From positions 124,001-188,000 of the forward strand of contig NZ_QVQH01000006.1 of the NCBI RefSeq assembly GCF_003428645.1: a DNA stretch of 64,000 bases, read 5' to 3'. Source of the DNA: Geodermatophilus marinus. Its GTDB lineage: Bacteria > Actinomycetota > Actinomycetes > Mycobacteriales > Geodermatophilaceae. Each line of letters begins with the position of its first letter. The stretch's first letter is position 1. Shown one piece after another: positions 1 through 11,081 of this stretch. Both the position numbers and the translations under genes were made by a program. A model generated the notes under the pieces. It searched no databases and was not told the origin of the DNA. It saw only the letters and a list, made by a program, of their open reading frames with translations.

Positions 1-1
1 C

Positions 2-319
2 TGGGCGGCCAACCGCACGGCGGCCGCGGTCACCGTGCGCGACCACGGGGTCGGCCTGTCCTCGGCGGAGGCGCAGCACGTCTTCGACCGGTTCTGGCGG
101 GCCGACCCCTCCCGCGTGCGCACGGTGGGCGGCAGCGGGCTCGGGCTCTCGATCAGCCTCGAGGACGCCCGCCTGCACGGCGGCTGGCTGCAGGTCTGGG
201 GGCAGCCGGGGGCCGGCGCGCAGTTCCGGCTGACGGTCCCGCTGACCGCCGGCGCCGACCTCACCAGCTCACCGCTGCCCCTGCGGCCGGTGGTGCGCCG
301 GGTCGGGGAGCGGCGGTGA
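2..319 (+). CDS. mtrB: MtrB sensor histidine kinase, C-terminal end (5' part outside window)
   Basis: Only the last ~105 residues are present, in the frame that begins at base 2. They are the C-terminal half of a HATPase_c domain: the G1 box DHGVGLS, an F-box region FDRFWRAD, and the G2 box GGSGLGLSI. The downstream partner is lpqB, overlapping by 4 bases (GTGA). This is the conserved actinobacterial order mtrA-mtrB-lpqB, so the kinase is called MtrB, the membrane sensor that phosphorylates the response regulator MtrA to coordinate cell-wall metabolism and division. The family call from the ATPase motifs is certain. The MtrB identity rests on the neighbour lpqB and is very likely. Confidence 0.9.
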   Translation, partial: WAANRTAAAVTVRDHGVGLSSAEAQHVFDRFWRADPSRVRTVGGSGLGLSISLEDARLHGGWLQVWGQPGAGAQFRLTVPLTAGADLTSSPLPLRPVVRRVGERR

Positions 320-2034
320 GCCGCCCGGCCGCCGTCCGCGCGGCGGTGCTCGCGGTGCTGCTGGCGGTCCTGACCGCCTGCTCCACGGTGCCGACGGCGT
401 CCCCGACGGTGCAGATCACCCAGCCGCCCACGCGCCCCGACGGCCTCGTCGGCATCGAGCCCCTGTCGCCGGAGCCCGGCGCCGCCCCCGAGGAGGTCGT
501 GCGGAGCTTCCTCGACGCCGCGGCCAGCACCGTGCGCGGCCACCCGGTCGCGCGCGAGCACCTCGCCCCCGAGGCGGCCGGGTCCTGGTCCGACGAGGCC
601 GGCATCACCGTCATCGGGCAGGACTACGCCACGGTGACCACCGACGCGGGCACGGTGGCGGTGACCGCGGACCTGGTCGGCACCATCGACCAGCGGGGGG
701 TGTTCAGCGTCGCCGGCCAGGAGGTCTACACCCGCGACTTCACCCTGCAGCAGGTCGAGGGCGAGTGGCGGGTCACCAACCCGCCGGACGGCCTGGTGAT
801 CCTCGAGCCGGACTTCGAGCGGCTCTACGAGCGGCGCGACCTGTACTTCCTCGACCCCACCGGGCAGCGGGTGGTCCCCGACCCGCGCTACCTCATCCGG
901 GGCGAGGCCCAGCCCAGCCAGCTGGTGGGGCGGCTGGTCGACGGGCCGTCGGCGGTGCTCGCCGCCGGGGTGCGCAACGAGCTCGCCGGCGCCTCGCTGC
1001 GCAGCACCGTCGACGTCTCCGGGCAGACCGCGACGGTCGACCTCAGCGGCCTCGGCGACCTCTCGGCGGCCCAGGTGGCCGGGTTGTCGGCCCAGCTGGT
1101 GTGGACGCTGCGCCCGCTGGCCCGCTCGGTCGAGGTGCGCCGGGACGGCGAGCCGCTGCGGCCCGAGGGGGTCCCGGTGGTGCAGACCGTCGACGACTGG
1201 GCCGCCTACGGCCCCGACGGCGTCCCCGTCGACGCGGTCGGCCACTTCCTCCGCGACGGCGCCCTCCTCACCGTCGCCGACGCGCCGGCGCCCGGGCCCG
1301 CGGGTGCCGGCGCCTACGGGCTGACCAGCGCCGCGGTGGCCGCGGACGTCCGCACCGGTGAGCTCACCGAGATGGTCGGCACCGCGGTGGCCGGCGACCA
1401 GGTGACGCTGCTGGCCGGCGACTACGGCGGCGAGCTGTCGCCCGTGCTGTCCGGGGGCAGCTTCACGGCGCCGACGGTGGCCGCCATCCGCTCGGAGTTC
1501 TGGCTCGTCCGGGACGGCGCCGCCGTCGTCCGGCTGCCCGCCGACGGCACCCCGCAGGCCGTGAGCGCCCCGACCCTCGCCGGCCTCGGCCGCACCACGG
1601 TGCTCCAGCTGTCCCCCGACGGGGTGCGGGCCGCCGTCGTCGTCGCCGGGCCGCAGGGGGACACCCTCTACGTCGGCACCGTGGTGCGCGCCGAGGACGG
1701 CCCGGTCGCCCTGCGGGACCTGCGGGCGGTCGCCCCCGGCCTCACGCAGGTGGTCGACGTGTCCTGGCGGACGGCGGGCAGCCTCCTGCTGCTGGCCGGC
1801 GACAGCGCCGAGGGGCGGGTGGTCCCGTACCTGGTGGGGGTCGACGGCTGGGACCTGACCAGCGTGGCCACCGCGGGGCTGCCCAGCCCACCCGGCCGGG
1901 TGGCGGCGGCTCCCGGCCGGCCGCCGCTGGTCAGCGCGGACGGGACCATCTGGCAGTTCGTCAACGGCACCTGGGTGACCATCCTGCGCGGGCAGCAGCC
2001 GCTGCGCGGCGACGAGCCCTTCTACCCGGCCTGA
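316..2034 (+). CDS. lpqB: LpqB lipoprotein, GerMN domain
   Basis: A 572-residue secreted lipoprotein. The N-terminus is a basic, hydrophobic signal peptide ending in the lipobox LTAC (Cys about residue 22), so it should be lipidated and anchored outside the membrane. The middle holds a GerMN-type domain (about residues 200-290) and the C-terminal half resembles the LpqB beta-propeller. In mycobacteria LpqB binds MtrB and modulates MtrA signalling. The GTG start overlaps the mtrB stop (GTGA), indicating translational coupling. Length matches the family. A CCGTCCACAG motif lies just after the stop. Confidence 0.93.
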   Translation: MSRPAAVRAAVLAVLLAVLTACSTVPTASPTVQITQPPTRPDGLVGIEPLSPEPGAAPEEVVRSFLDAAASTVRGHPVAREHLAPEAAGSWSDEAGITVIGQDYATVTTDAGTVAVTADLVGTIDQRGVFSVAGQEVYTRDFTLQQVEGEWRVTNPPDGLVILEPDFERLYERRDLYFLDPTGQRVVPDPRYLIRGEAQPSQLVGRLVDGPSAVLAAGVRNELAGASLRSTVDVSGQTATVDLSGLGDLSAAQVAGLSAQLVWTLRPLARSVEVRRDGEPLRPEGVPVVQTVDDWAAYGPDGVPVDAVGHFLRDGALLTVADAPAPGPAGAGAYGLTSAAVAADVRTGELTEMVGTAVAGDQVTLLAGDYGGELSPVLSGGSFTAPTVAAIRSEFWLVRDGAAVVRLPADGTPQAVSAPTLAGLGRTTVLQLSPDGVRAAVVVAGPQGDTLYVGTVVRAEDGPVALRDLRAVAPGLTQVVDVSWRTAGSLLLLAGDSAEGRVVPYLVGVDGWDLTSVATAGLPSPPGRVAAAPGRPPLVSADGTIWQFVNGTWVTILRGQQPLRGDEPFYPA

Positions 2035-2054
2035 GCCCGCCGTCCACAGATCCC

Positions 2055-2861
2055 GTGCGGGCCTGGCCCGGCTCCCGGCCGGTGGGGACGCTGCCCGCCG
2101 TGCGGACGGGGCTGGCGGCGGCGCTGGCCGACCTGCTCCTCCCGCGGGTCTGCGCCGGGTGCGGGGTCCCCGGCGCGGTCCTCTGCCGGCCGTGCGCGTC
2201 CTCGCTGGCCGTGCCGCACCTCGCCCAGCCGCGCCGCTTCCCGGCCGGCTTCCCGCCCACGGTGGCCGCCGGCCGCTATGCCGGCCCGGTCCGCCCGGCG
2301 GTGAACGCCTTCAAGGAGCACGGCCGGGCGGAGCTCGCCCGGCCGCTGGGCGCGGCGCTGGCCCTGGCGGTCGCCGCCGTCCGCTCCGGCCTCGACGACC
2401 CCGGCGCGCCGGTGCTGCTGGTGCCGGTGCCCAGCAGCGCCGCGGCCCTGCGCGCCCGCGGCCGCGACCACGTCCGGGAGCTGGCCGCGCGGGCCGCGAC
2501 GGAGCTGCGCGCCGCGGGGGTGCCGGCCTCGGTGGCGCGGCTGCTGCGGCGCGTCGGCCGGGCCCGCGACTCGGCCGGGCTGACCGCCGCCGAGCGCCGG
2601 GCCAACCTGGCCGGGACGCTCCGGCTGCGACCCGGCGCCCTGCCGCCCGGCGCCGCCCTCGTGGTCGTCGACGACGTCGTGACCAGCGGCGCGACGCTCA
2701 CCGCGGCGGCCGGCGTGCTCGCCCCGCTGGCCGCCCCGGGCGGGCCGCCGGTGCTCGCCGCGGTGGTGGCGGCGACCCCGCGACGCACCCCGCGCGGCAC
2801 CTCGCCGGGGAAGCCGCACCGGGCTCGAGATCGACTGTCGGGGCAGGGGGGCGGCGACTAG
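2055..2861 (+). CDS. ComF-family phosphoribosyltransferase-like protein
   Basis: A 268-residue ComF-family protein. The N-terminal part carries a four-cysteine zinc-binding module (CAGCG then CRPC). The C-terminal half is a type I phosphoribosyltransferase fold with the PRPP-binding loop VVVDDVVTSGATL near residues 204-216. ComF in transformable bacteria helps DNA uptake through the competence pseudopilus system. In actinobacteria the homologue sits between lpqB and hpf (Rv3242c position in M. tuberculosis) and its job is not settled. The GTG start at 2055 is the only start before the cysteine module. It lies 20 bases after lpqB, so it is probably in the same operon. Confidence 0.85.
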   Translation: MRAWPGSRPVGTLPAVRTGLAAALADLLLPRVCAGCGVPGAVLCRPCASSLAVPHLAQPRRFPAGFPPTVAAGRYAGPVRPAVNAFKEHGRAELARPLGAALALAVAAVRSGLDDPGAPVLLVPVPSSAAALRARGRDHVRELAARAATELRAAGVPASVARLLRRVGRARDSAGLTAAERRANLAGTLRLRPGALPPGAALVVVDDVVTSGATLTAAAGVLAPLAAPGGPPVLAAVVAATPRRTPRGTSPGKPHRARDRLSGQGGGD

Positions 2862-2895
2862 CGTGGACCAGATCACAACCCGACCGGGAGGTCTC

Positions 2896-3570
2896 ATGGA
2901 GATCGTGGTCCGTGGCCGCAACGTCGAAGTGCCCGAGCACTACCGACAGCACGTGGAGGACAAGGTCGGCTCGCTCGAGCGGTTCGACGGCAAGCTGAAG
3001 ATCCTGCGCATCGACGTGGAGCTCTTCCACGAGAAGAACCCGCGCCAGTCCGAGAAGTGCCAGCGGGTGGAGATCACCCTCCGGGGCAAGGGCCCGGTCG
3101 TCCGCGCCGAGGCGGCCGCGGCGGACTTCTACGCCGCGCTCGACCTGGCGACCGGCAAGCTCGACCACCGGCTGCGCAAGGCGGCCGACCGCCGCCGCGT
3201 GCACCACGGGCGGCGCACCCCGGCCACCGTCCGGGTCGGCGGGGGCGGTGACGCCGGCGTCCTCGAGGCCCTCGACCGGGACCGCCGGCTCGCCGAGGGC
3301 CCGCACGTCACCGACCTCGACGAGCACCTGCCGGGGCGGATCGTCCGGGAGAAGCACCACCCGGCCACCCCCATGACCGTCGACCAGGCCCTCCACGAGA
3401 TGGAGCTGGTCGGCCACGACTTCTTCCTCTTCCAGTGCGCCGACACGGGGCAGCCGACGGTCGTCTACCGCCGGCACGCCTACGACTACGGCCTCATCCG
3501 GCTCGTCGACCCCGCGCTCGACGGGACCGGCGCGCAGCGTGCGGCGCAGCCCGCCGCCGCTCCCCTCTGA
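2896..3570 (+). CDS. hpf: Ribosome hibernation promoting factor, long form
   Basis: A 224-residue long-form HPF. The N-terminal S30AE domain (MEIVVRGRNVEVPEHYR onward) binds the decoding region of the 30S subunit, and the C-terminal domain (from about residue 160, HHPATPMTVDQAL) mediates 100S dimerisation of idle ribosomes. An in-frame GTG exists at 2863, but I chose ATG 2896 because it has GGGAGG four bases upstream and matches the usual N-terminus. A -10-like TAGCGT at 2859-2864 suggests its own promoter with a short leader. M. tuberculosis has the homologue Rv3241c in the same place, upstream of secA1. Confidence 0.93.
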   Translation: MEIVVRGRNVEVPEHYRQHVEDKVGSLERFDGKLKILRIDVELFHEKNPRQSEKCQRVEITLRGKGPVVRAEAAAADFYAALDLATGKLDHRLRKAADRRRVHHGRRTPATVRVGGGGDAGVLEALDRDRRLAEGPHVTDLDEHLPGRIVREKHHPATPMTVDQALHEMELVGHDFFLFQCADTGQPTVVYRRHAYDYGLIRLVDPALDGTGAQRAAQPAAAPL

Positions 3571-3615
3571 CCGGCCGGGGCGGGCGCGCCGGCGGTGCGC
3601 CCGCCCCGGTGACCG

Positions 3616-4188
3616 TCACCCGCCGGGCAGCCGCCCGTAGAGCACCGCGTCGGCCCGGCCGCCGCCCCGGAGGTCCAGGGCCGCGCGGACCACGCCCTCG
3701 CGGACGAACCCGGCGCGCACCGCCACCGCCTGCGACGCGGTGTTGCCCACGTCGACGAACAGGTGCACCCGCGGGGCGCCGAGCCCGAGCGCCCAGTCGG
3801 CCAGGGCGTGCGCGGCCTCGGCCGCGTAGCCCCGCCCGCGCGCCCACGGGGCGGTCCAGTAGCCGATCTCCGGTCCGAGCCGCCCCTCGCGCAGGTGCAC
3901 GCCCGCCGAGCCGACCAGCCGGCCCCCGGCCTCGACGACGACCGGCATGCCCCGCCGCCCGGCGCGCTCGGCCGGGGCGGCCTCGGCCACCCACGCCCGG
4001 GCGTCGGCCCGCGTGTAGGGCACCGGCAGCGCGCTGAGCCAGCGCTGCGTCTCGGGGTCCTGGCAGGCCGCGAGCACGGCGTCCTCGTCGTCCGGCCGGT
4101 GGGGGCGCAGCACCAGCCGCGCGGTGCGCACCACCTCGGTCGTGAGGTCGATGCCGTCGAGGTCCACGCCGCCGGGGTCGAGGGTCAC
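3616..4188 (-). CDS. GNAT-family N-acetyltransferase (RimJ/RimL type)
   Basis: A 190-residue GNAT protein of the RimJ/RimL subgroup. Visible features are the opening TARLVLRPHRPDDEDAV, the beta-4 strand LGPEIGYWTAPWARGRGYA with the acetyl-CoA pyrophosphate loop ARGRGYA, and the late NTASQAVAVRAGF segment. It should transfer an acetyl group from acetyl-CoA to an amine, but the substrate cannot be told from the sequence. It lies 4 bases downstream of the PPOX-type gene on the same strand and is probably cotranscribed with it. It runs convergent to hpf with a 45-base gap. Confidence 0.85.
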   Translation of the reverse strand: MTLDPGGVDLDGIDLTTEVVRTARLVLRPHRPDDEDAVLAACQDPETQRWLSALPVPYTRADARAWVAEAAPAERAGRRGMPVVVEAGGRLVGSAGVHLREGRLGPEIGYWTAPWARGRGYAAEAAHALADWALGLGAPRVHLFVDVGNTASQAVAVRAGFVREGVVRAALDLRGGGRADAVLYGRLPGG

Positions 4189-4192
4189 CCGG

Positions 4193-4591
4193 TCATGCTC
4201 CGGCGTTGCCCAGGACCCGGTCGACCGATATCTCCAGCACCACCCGCGCCGGGTTCTCCCGCGGCTGCCGGTACCGGCGGGCGTAGCGCTCCTCGGCGTC
4301 GGCCACGGCCGCCGGGTCGTCCCGGACCACCGCCGTCCCCTCCAGGGTCAGCCACCGGCGGCCGTCGACCTGGCAGACGGCCACCCGGGAGCGCCCGCCG
4401 CGGACGTGCCGGGCCTTGGCCGAGGTGCCCGAGGTGATGACGCGGGCGGTGCCGGTGTCGGCGTCGTAGGTGACCCCGACCGGCACCACGTGCGGGCTCC
4501 CGTCGGCGCGCAGGGTGGTCAGCGTCGCCAGGTGCCGCTCGGTGAGGAAGTCCAGCGCCGCGGGGCCGAGGGTGCGGGGGTCGGAGGCCAC
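4193..4591 (-). CDS. PPOX-class F420-dependent oxidoreductase
   Basis: A 132-residue split-barrel flavin/F420-binding protein: [19 protein letters not shown], a strand ending [16 protein letters not shown], and [13 protein letters not shown]. These match the small PPOX-class F420-dependent oxidoreductases of actinobacteria, which reduce small substrates with F420H2. The open frame extends far upstream, but only the GTG at 4591 gives the family N-terminus. It has no Shine-Dalgarno site; a -10-like TAATCT ends 8 bases before it, which suggests a leaderless mRNA. It is divergent from the SDR gene with 43 bases between the start codons. Confidence 0.85.
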   Translation of the reverse strand: MASDPRTLGPAALDFLTERHLATLTTLRADGSPHVVPVGVTYDADTGTARVITSGTSAKARHVRGGRSRVAVCQVDGRRWLTLEGTAVVRDDPAAVADAEERYARRYRQPRENPARVVLEISVDRVLGNAGA

Positions 4592-4598
4592 GGGGACG

Positions 4599-4604
4599 AG
4601 ATTA
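4599..4604 (-). promoter_or_regulatory. -10 element of leaderless promoter for PPOX gene
   Basis: TAATCT on the minus strand. The GTG of the gene starts 8 bases beyond it, where transcription would begin. This layout recurs at several genes in the window. Confidence 0.5.
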
Positions 4605-4634
4605 GATCGTGCGCCACCTGGGCATCCGGCGGTC

Positions 4635-5336
4635 GTGGAGCTCTCGGGTGCACGGGTCCTCGTGGCCGGGGCCACCGGGGCGCTGGGCGGGGCGCTGGCC
4701 CGGGGCCTGCACGGCGCCGGCGCGCGCGTGGCGCTGACCGGCCGGGACGCCGGCCGGCTCCGCGCCCTGGCCGACGAGCTGGGCGGGGCGCCCACGGCCA
4801 CCGCCGACGTCGTGGACGTGGCCGCGGTCCGCGCCGCGGTCGAGGCCGGGGTGACGGCGCTCGGGGGGCTGGACGCCGTCGTGGTCGCCTGGGGGGTCGT
4901 GGCCTTCGGCCCCGCGGCCGAGGCCGACGACGCGGTGACCGAGGAGCTGTTCGCGGTCAACACGCTGGCGCCGATGAGCCTGGTGCGGGCGGCGCTGCCG
5001 CACCTGCCCGACGGCGGGGCGGTGGTCCTGCTGTCCGCGGTCGTGGCCGACGCGCCGACGCTGCAGATGGCGGAGTACTCGGCGAGCAAGGCGGCGCTGT
5101 CGGCCTGGGCCGGGGTGCTGCGCCGGGAGGTGCGCGCCCGCGGGGTGGGCGTGCTGGACGTCCGGCCGCCGCACATCGACACCGGCCTGGTCGACCGCGC
5201 GCTCGCCGGGCGGCCGCCGCGGCTGCCGCCCGGGCACGACCCGGAGGAGCTGGTCGGCGCGGTGCTCGAGGCGCTCCGCCAGGGCAGCCGGGAGGTCGTG
5301 CTCGACCCGCGGGCGGGGCAGTTGGTGCACCGCTGA
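4635..5336 (+). CDS. Short-chain dehydrogenase/reductase (SDR) family protein
   Basis: A 233-residue classical-type SDR. The Rossmann glycine motif GATGALGG is near residue 11, the structural NTLAP motif near 115, and the active-site YSASK near 155. These mark it as an NAD(P)-dependent oxidoreductase. The opening [19 protein letters not shown] supports the GTG start at 4635; the frame is open further upstream but without family similarity. The substrate is unknown. It is transcribed away from the PPOX gene and towards secA, 66 bases upstream of it. Confidence 0.88.
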   Translation: MELSGARVLVAGATGALGGALARGLHGAGARVALTGRDAGRLRALADELGGAPTATADVVDVAAVRAAVEAGVTALGGLDAVVVAWGVVAFGPAAEADDAVTEELFAVNTLAPMSLVRAALPHLPDGGAVVLLSAVVADAPTLQMAEYSASKAALSAWAGVLRREVRARGVGVLDVRPPHIDTGLVDRALAGRPPRLPPGHDPEELVGAVLEALRQGSREVVLDPRAGQLVHR

Positions 5337-5390
5337 GCAGCGCCGGGCGCGACGCCGGTCCGGCGTCGGCAGCCCGCGGCCCCGGCCGCC

Positions 5391-5396
5391 TACTCT
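5391..5396 (+). promoter_or_regulatory. -10 element of leaderless secA promoter
   Basis: TACTCT ends 7 bases before the GTG of secA, so a transcript starting at the usual distance would begin at the start codon. No Shine-Dalgarno site precedes secA. Confidence 0.55.
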
Positions 5397-5402
5397 GGAC
5401 CG

Positions 5403-8534
<3,132 letters not shown>

Positions 8535-8542
8535 GCGAGGAC

Positions 8543-8578
8543 CGTCCTCCCCGCCCCTCGCCGGGGGCGGGGAGGACG
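8543..8578. terminator. Terminator-like hairpin between convergent secA and Rv3235-like gene
   Basis: A perfect 15-bp inverted repeat (8543-8557 with 8564-8578) around a 6-base loop. It sits 9 bases after the secA stop and 8 bases before the end of the convergent gene, so it could stop transcription from both sides. There is no T-tract, as is common in very GC-rich actinobacteria. Confidence 0.75.
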
Positions 8579-8585
8579 AGACCGG

Positions 8586-9116
8586 TCAGCCCACCTGCAG
8601 GGCGGTGCACCGCCACCGGCCGTCCACGCCCTCCAGGCGCGCGGCGACCGCGTGCGCCCGGCCGGACCGCCGGGCCACGGCGCTGACCTCGGCCACGCCG
8701 TCCACCGGCTCGCAGACGTGCACCGGGCCGAGCAGCACCGGGGCGGTGCCCCCGGCGCACCACCGGGGGCGCCGGCCCCGGGTGAGGGCCGCGTGCACGC
8801 CGACCGATGTCAGCCCCTGCACGTGGGCCAGGGGGCGCAGGCCGGCCAGCCCCTCCAGGGTCAGGACGAACAGCTGCCGCCCGGTGCGTGCGGGGTCGGG
8901 CAGGTCGGCCCGGGAGGACCACGTGTGCTCGGGGTCCCGCTCCTCGTCGCGCGGCCGCGGGCCGGGGCGGTGCCGGGGACGCGGCACCGGGGCCCCGGGG
9001 ACCAGCAGCCGGAGCACCGGCTCGGGGCTCAGCGGCGGCTGCGGCGTGGGGACGACGGCCAGCCGGAGGGTGGCGGTGCGCAGCGGGGTCTCGGCGGGGG
9101 TCGGGGTCGCGGTCAT
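8586..9116 (-). CDS. Rv3235-family protein of unknown function
   Basis: A 176-residue protein. The N-terminal ~65 residues are Pro/Arg-rich and probably disordered. The C-terminal ~110 residues are the Rv3235-type domain (RTGRQLFVLTLEGLAGLRPL, then a compact strand-rich segment ending WRCTALQVG). The family is conserved in actinobacteria near secA1 and has no established function. The open frame runs far upstream, but ATG 9116 is chosen because it overlaps the stop of the upstream LysM gene (ATGA). The two are therefore translationally coupled. Confidence 0.75.
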   Translation of the reverse strand: MTATPTPAETPLRTATLRLAVVPTPQPPLSPEPVLRLLVPGAPVPRPRHRPGPRPRDEERDPEHTWSSRADLPDPARTGRQLFVLTLEGLAGLRPLAHVQGLTSVGVHAALTRGRRPRWCAGGTAPVLLGPVHVCEPVDGVAEVSAVARRSGRAHAVAARLEGVDGRWRCTALQVG

Positions 9117-9934
9117 CGGCCGTCCTCGGGTCGTGGCGGTTCCGGGTTCCCGGGCCGGTGCAGCACCTGGCCCGGCAGCAGGAGGTCGGGATCGGGCCCG
9201 ATGACCGCCGCGTTGAGCCGCCACCACGCGTGCACGGCGGCGGCCACCTCGGCGGCGCCGGGGGTCCGGCCCGAGCGGGCGAGCAGGTCCGCGGCGGCGA
9301 TGTCCCAGAGGCAGTCCCCGCGGAGGACGACGTGCTCGCCGCGCACCGGACCCGGCGGCCCGGGCGCCTCGGTCGCCGGGACGGGCGGGGTGGCGGGGGG
9401 CGCGGGCCCGGCCGCGGGCGGTCCGGCCCCCGGCCAGTCGGGCACCGGCCCGGTCGTGGGGACCGCGGGCGCGGGCGCCTCCGCGGTGGCCGGCGCCGGC
9501 GACCCTGCGGTCGTCGCCACCGCGGGGACGGCGGCCACGGCGCGGGGCGCGGGGCCCGTCCCCGTCGCCGGTCCGCAGCCGGCCAGCACCGGTCCCCCGG
9601 CGAGGAGGCCGACGCCCAGGGCCAGCGTCGCGGCCCGTCGCGCGCCCGCGGGGAGGACGACGCGGGTCAGCCCCCGTGCCACCCCGCCGAGGACCCCGGG
9701 CAGCGCCGACAGCGCGGTGAGCGCGAGGCCCAGCGCGCCCCAGGCCCACGCCGTCCACGCCAGGCCGGCCACGACCGACAGCAGCAGGTGGTCCGGGCCC
9801 ACGACGTCGGCGGCTCGCCAGGGGCCGGTCGCGGCCGCGGTGGTCACCCAGGAGAGGTCCGGGGTGACGGCCCGCAGCACCAGCGCCAGCAGGCCCATCG
9901 CGGTCGTCGTGGCGACCAGTCGGCGCATCGACAT
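9113..9934 (-). CDS. Membrane protein with C-terminal LysM domain
   Basis: A 273-residue protein with hydrophobic segments near residues 6-22, 50-80 and 99-118. An Ala/Pro-rich linker follows, then a C-terminal LysM-like domain (about 215-268, HVVLRGDCLWDIAAADL to LLPGQVLHRP). LysM domains bind peptidoglycan, so the protein probably displays this module at the cell wall. The start at ATG 9934 is preceded by GAGGAG at 5 bases; an upstream in-frame ATG at 10003 would run through the promoter repeats and is rejected. It heads a two-gene operon with the Rv3235-like gene and is divergent from the Sm-like gene. Two 10-bp-period direct repeats lie upstream. Confidence 0.75.
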   Translation of the reverse strand: MSMRRLVATTTAMGLLALVLRAVTPDLSWVTTAAATGPWRAADVVGPDHLLLSVVAGLAWTAWAWGALGLALTALSALPGVLGGVARGLTRVVLPAGARRAATLALGVGLLAGGPVLAGCGPATGTGPAPRAVAAVPAVATTAGSPAPATAEAPAPAVPTTGPVPDWPGAGPPAAGPAPPATPPVPATEAPGPPGPVRGEHVVLRGDCLWDIAAADLLARSGRTPGAAEVAAAVHAWWRLNAAVIGPDPDLLLPGQVLHRPGNPEPPRPEDGR

Positions 9935-9973
9935 GTCGGCTCCTCGCTCGGGACGGGATGGTGACCAAAGCAT

Positions 9974-9992
9974 GCAAATGCACGCAAATGCA
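9974..9992. promoter_or_regulatory. Direct repeats GCAAATGCA at 10-bp period upstream of LysM gene
   Basis: GCAAATGCA occurs at 9974-9982 and 9984-9992, one helical turn apart. It is an AT-richer island in very GC-rich DNA, between the divergent LysM and Sm-like genes. The embedded TGCACGCA recurs upstream of the nearby BldC-like gene. It may be a binding site for that protein, whose family binds direct repeats. Confidence 0.45.
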
Positions 9993-10031
9993 AGAGTTGG
10001 CACCCTCTAGGCTGTGGACGGAGGTGTGCCG

Positions 10032-10598
10032 ATGCGCTGGCAACGACTGTTCGCCGACCTGCAGGCGGAGTTCGAGGAGGCGGCAGCCGCGGCCGAGCGG
10101 GCCGAGGACGGCTCGCGGCGGCGGGCGGAGGTCGGCGGGGTGCGGCTCGCCGAGCGCCTCGCCGGGGCGGTCGGCCAGCCGGTGGCCGTGCGCTGCCGTG
10201 GCGCCGGGGAGGTGACCGGGCTGGTGCTCGACGTCGGGGCCGACTGGCTGCTGCTCCGCGACGACCAGCACCGGGAGGTGCTCGTCGCGGCGGGCGGGGT
10301 GACGGTGGTCGGCGGGCTGACCCGGCAGACCGTGCCCGCCGCGGCGGTGGCCGTGCGCGCCCGGCCGGACCTGCGGCGGGCGGTGCGGGCGCTGGTGCGC
10401 GACCGGGCCACGGTCCAGGTCGTGCTCGACGACGGGACGGCGCTGCTCGGCACCCTGGACCGGGTCGGCGCGGACTTCGTCGAGCTGGCCGAGCACCCGG
10501 CCGACCGGCCACGGCGGGCCGCGGAGGTGCGCGGCGTCCGCACGGTCGCGCTGGCGGCGGTGGCCGTCGTCCGGACGGTGCCGCCCTCGACCGGGTGA
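10032..10598 (+). CDS. Conserved hypothetical protein with two Sm-like repeats
   Basis: A 188-residue soluble protein, not assigned to a named function. Two similar strand-rich segments can be seen: about 45-80 (VGQPVAVRCRGAGEVTGLVL then VGADWLLLRD) and about 122-150 (RATVQVVLDDGTALLGTLD then RVGADFVELAE). They resemble Sm-like or SH3-like barrels. An acidic helical N-terminus precedes them. ATG 10032 is preferred over GTG 10014 because GGAGG lies 7 bases upstream. It is divergent from the LysM gene and convergent with the BldC-like gene 10 bases away. Confidence 0.7.
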   Translation: MRWQRLFADLQAEFEEAAAAAERAEDGSRRRAEVGGVRLAERLAGAVGQPVAVRCRGAGEVTGLVLDVGADWLLLRDDQHREVLVAAGGVTVVGGLTRQTVPAAAVAVRARPDLRRAVRALVRDRATVQVVLDDGTALLGTLDRVGADFVELAEHPADRPRRAAEVRGVRTVALAAVAVVRTVPPSTG

Positions 10599-10608
10599 CC
10601 GGGGGAGG

Positions 10609-10890
10609 TCAGCGCCGGCGGCGCCCCCCGGCCTCGGCCGACGGGCTCTCCACCGGCACCTCGACCGGCTCCGGCACGTCGGGGACCTCCGGCGGCACCT
10701 CGCCGCGCGCCTCGGCGTACTTGCGCGCGATGAAGCGCTCGAGCTCGTCGACCTCGACCCGCCACTGACCGCGGCCGCCGATCTGGATGGCGATGAGCTC
10801 CTTGCGGCGGACCAGCGCGTAGGCCTGGGACCACGAGACGGCGAGGATCTCCGCCACGTCGTCGAGGGTCAGGAAGCGCGGTGTGGGCAT
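10609..10890 (-). CDS. BldC-like (MerR-superfamily) helix-turn-helix DNA-binding protein
   Basis: A 93-residue protein. Residues 5-60 form a winged helix-turn-helix of the BldC/excisionase type (RFLTLDDVAEILAVSWSQAYALVRRKEL, then GGRGQWRVEVDELERFI). A Pro/Glu-rich tail and a terminal Arg cluster follow. In Streptomyces, BldC is a small MerR-like regulator that binds head-to-tail on direct repeats. The ATG at 10890 gives the typical N-terminus. The upstream region holds a GTCCACAC palindrome and two TGCACGC repeats at 10-bp spacing, so autoregulation is plausible. The homology is clear; the target genes are inferred. Confidence 0.85.
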   Translation of the reverse strand: MPTPRFLTLDDVAEILAVSWSQAYALVRRKELIAIQIGGRGQWRVEVDELERFIARKYAEARGEVPPEVPDVPEPVEVPVESPSAEAGGRRRR

Positions 10891-10950
10891 CGGTGGTCTC
10901 CCGTCCGGTCCGGCCCAGTCTGGCAGCCCCGTCCGGGTGGTGTGCGCGCT

Positions 10951-10972
10951 GTCCACACCCGAACGTGTGGAC
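10951..10972. promoter_or_regulatory. Palindrome GTCCACAC-N6-GTGTGGAC upstream of BldC-like gene
   Basis: A perfect 8-bp inverted repeat around CCGAAC, within the 191-base gap between the divergent bldC-like and SAF genes. It is an inverted pair of the CTGTGGACGG-type motif seen in other intergenic regions here. It may be an operator or a DnaA-box-like site. Confidence 0.45.
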
Positions 10973-10978
10973 GGCGAG

Positions 10979-10995
10979 TGCACGCGTCTGCACGC
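10979..10995. promoter_or_regulatory. Direct repeats TGCACGC at 10-bp period upstream of BldC-like gene
   Basis: TGCACGC occurs at 10979-10985 and 10989-10995, one helical turn apart. It shares TGCACGCA with the repeats upstream of the LysM gene, which makes it a candidate operator for the BldC-like protein. Confidence 0.45.
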
Positions 10996-11081
10996 ATGTC
11001 GCATCATCTGCGTCCTGTTCCCCCCGTCGGACGGCGGATCGCCCGCCGGTTCCGCCTGCCCGATCGAGAGGACCGCCCGCC

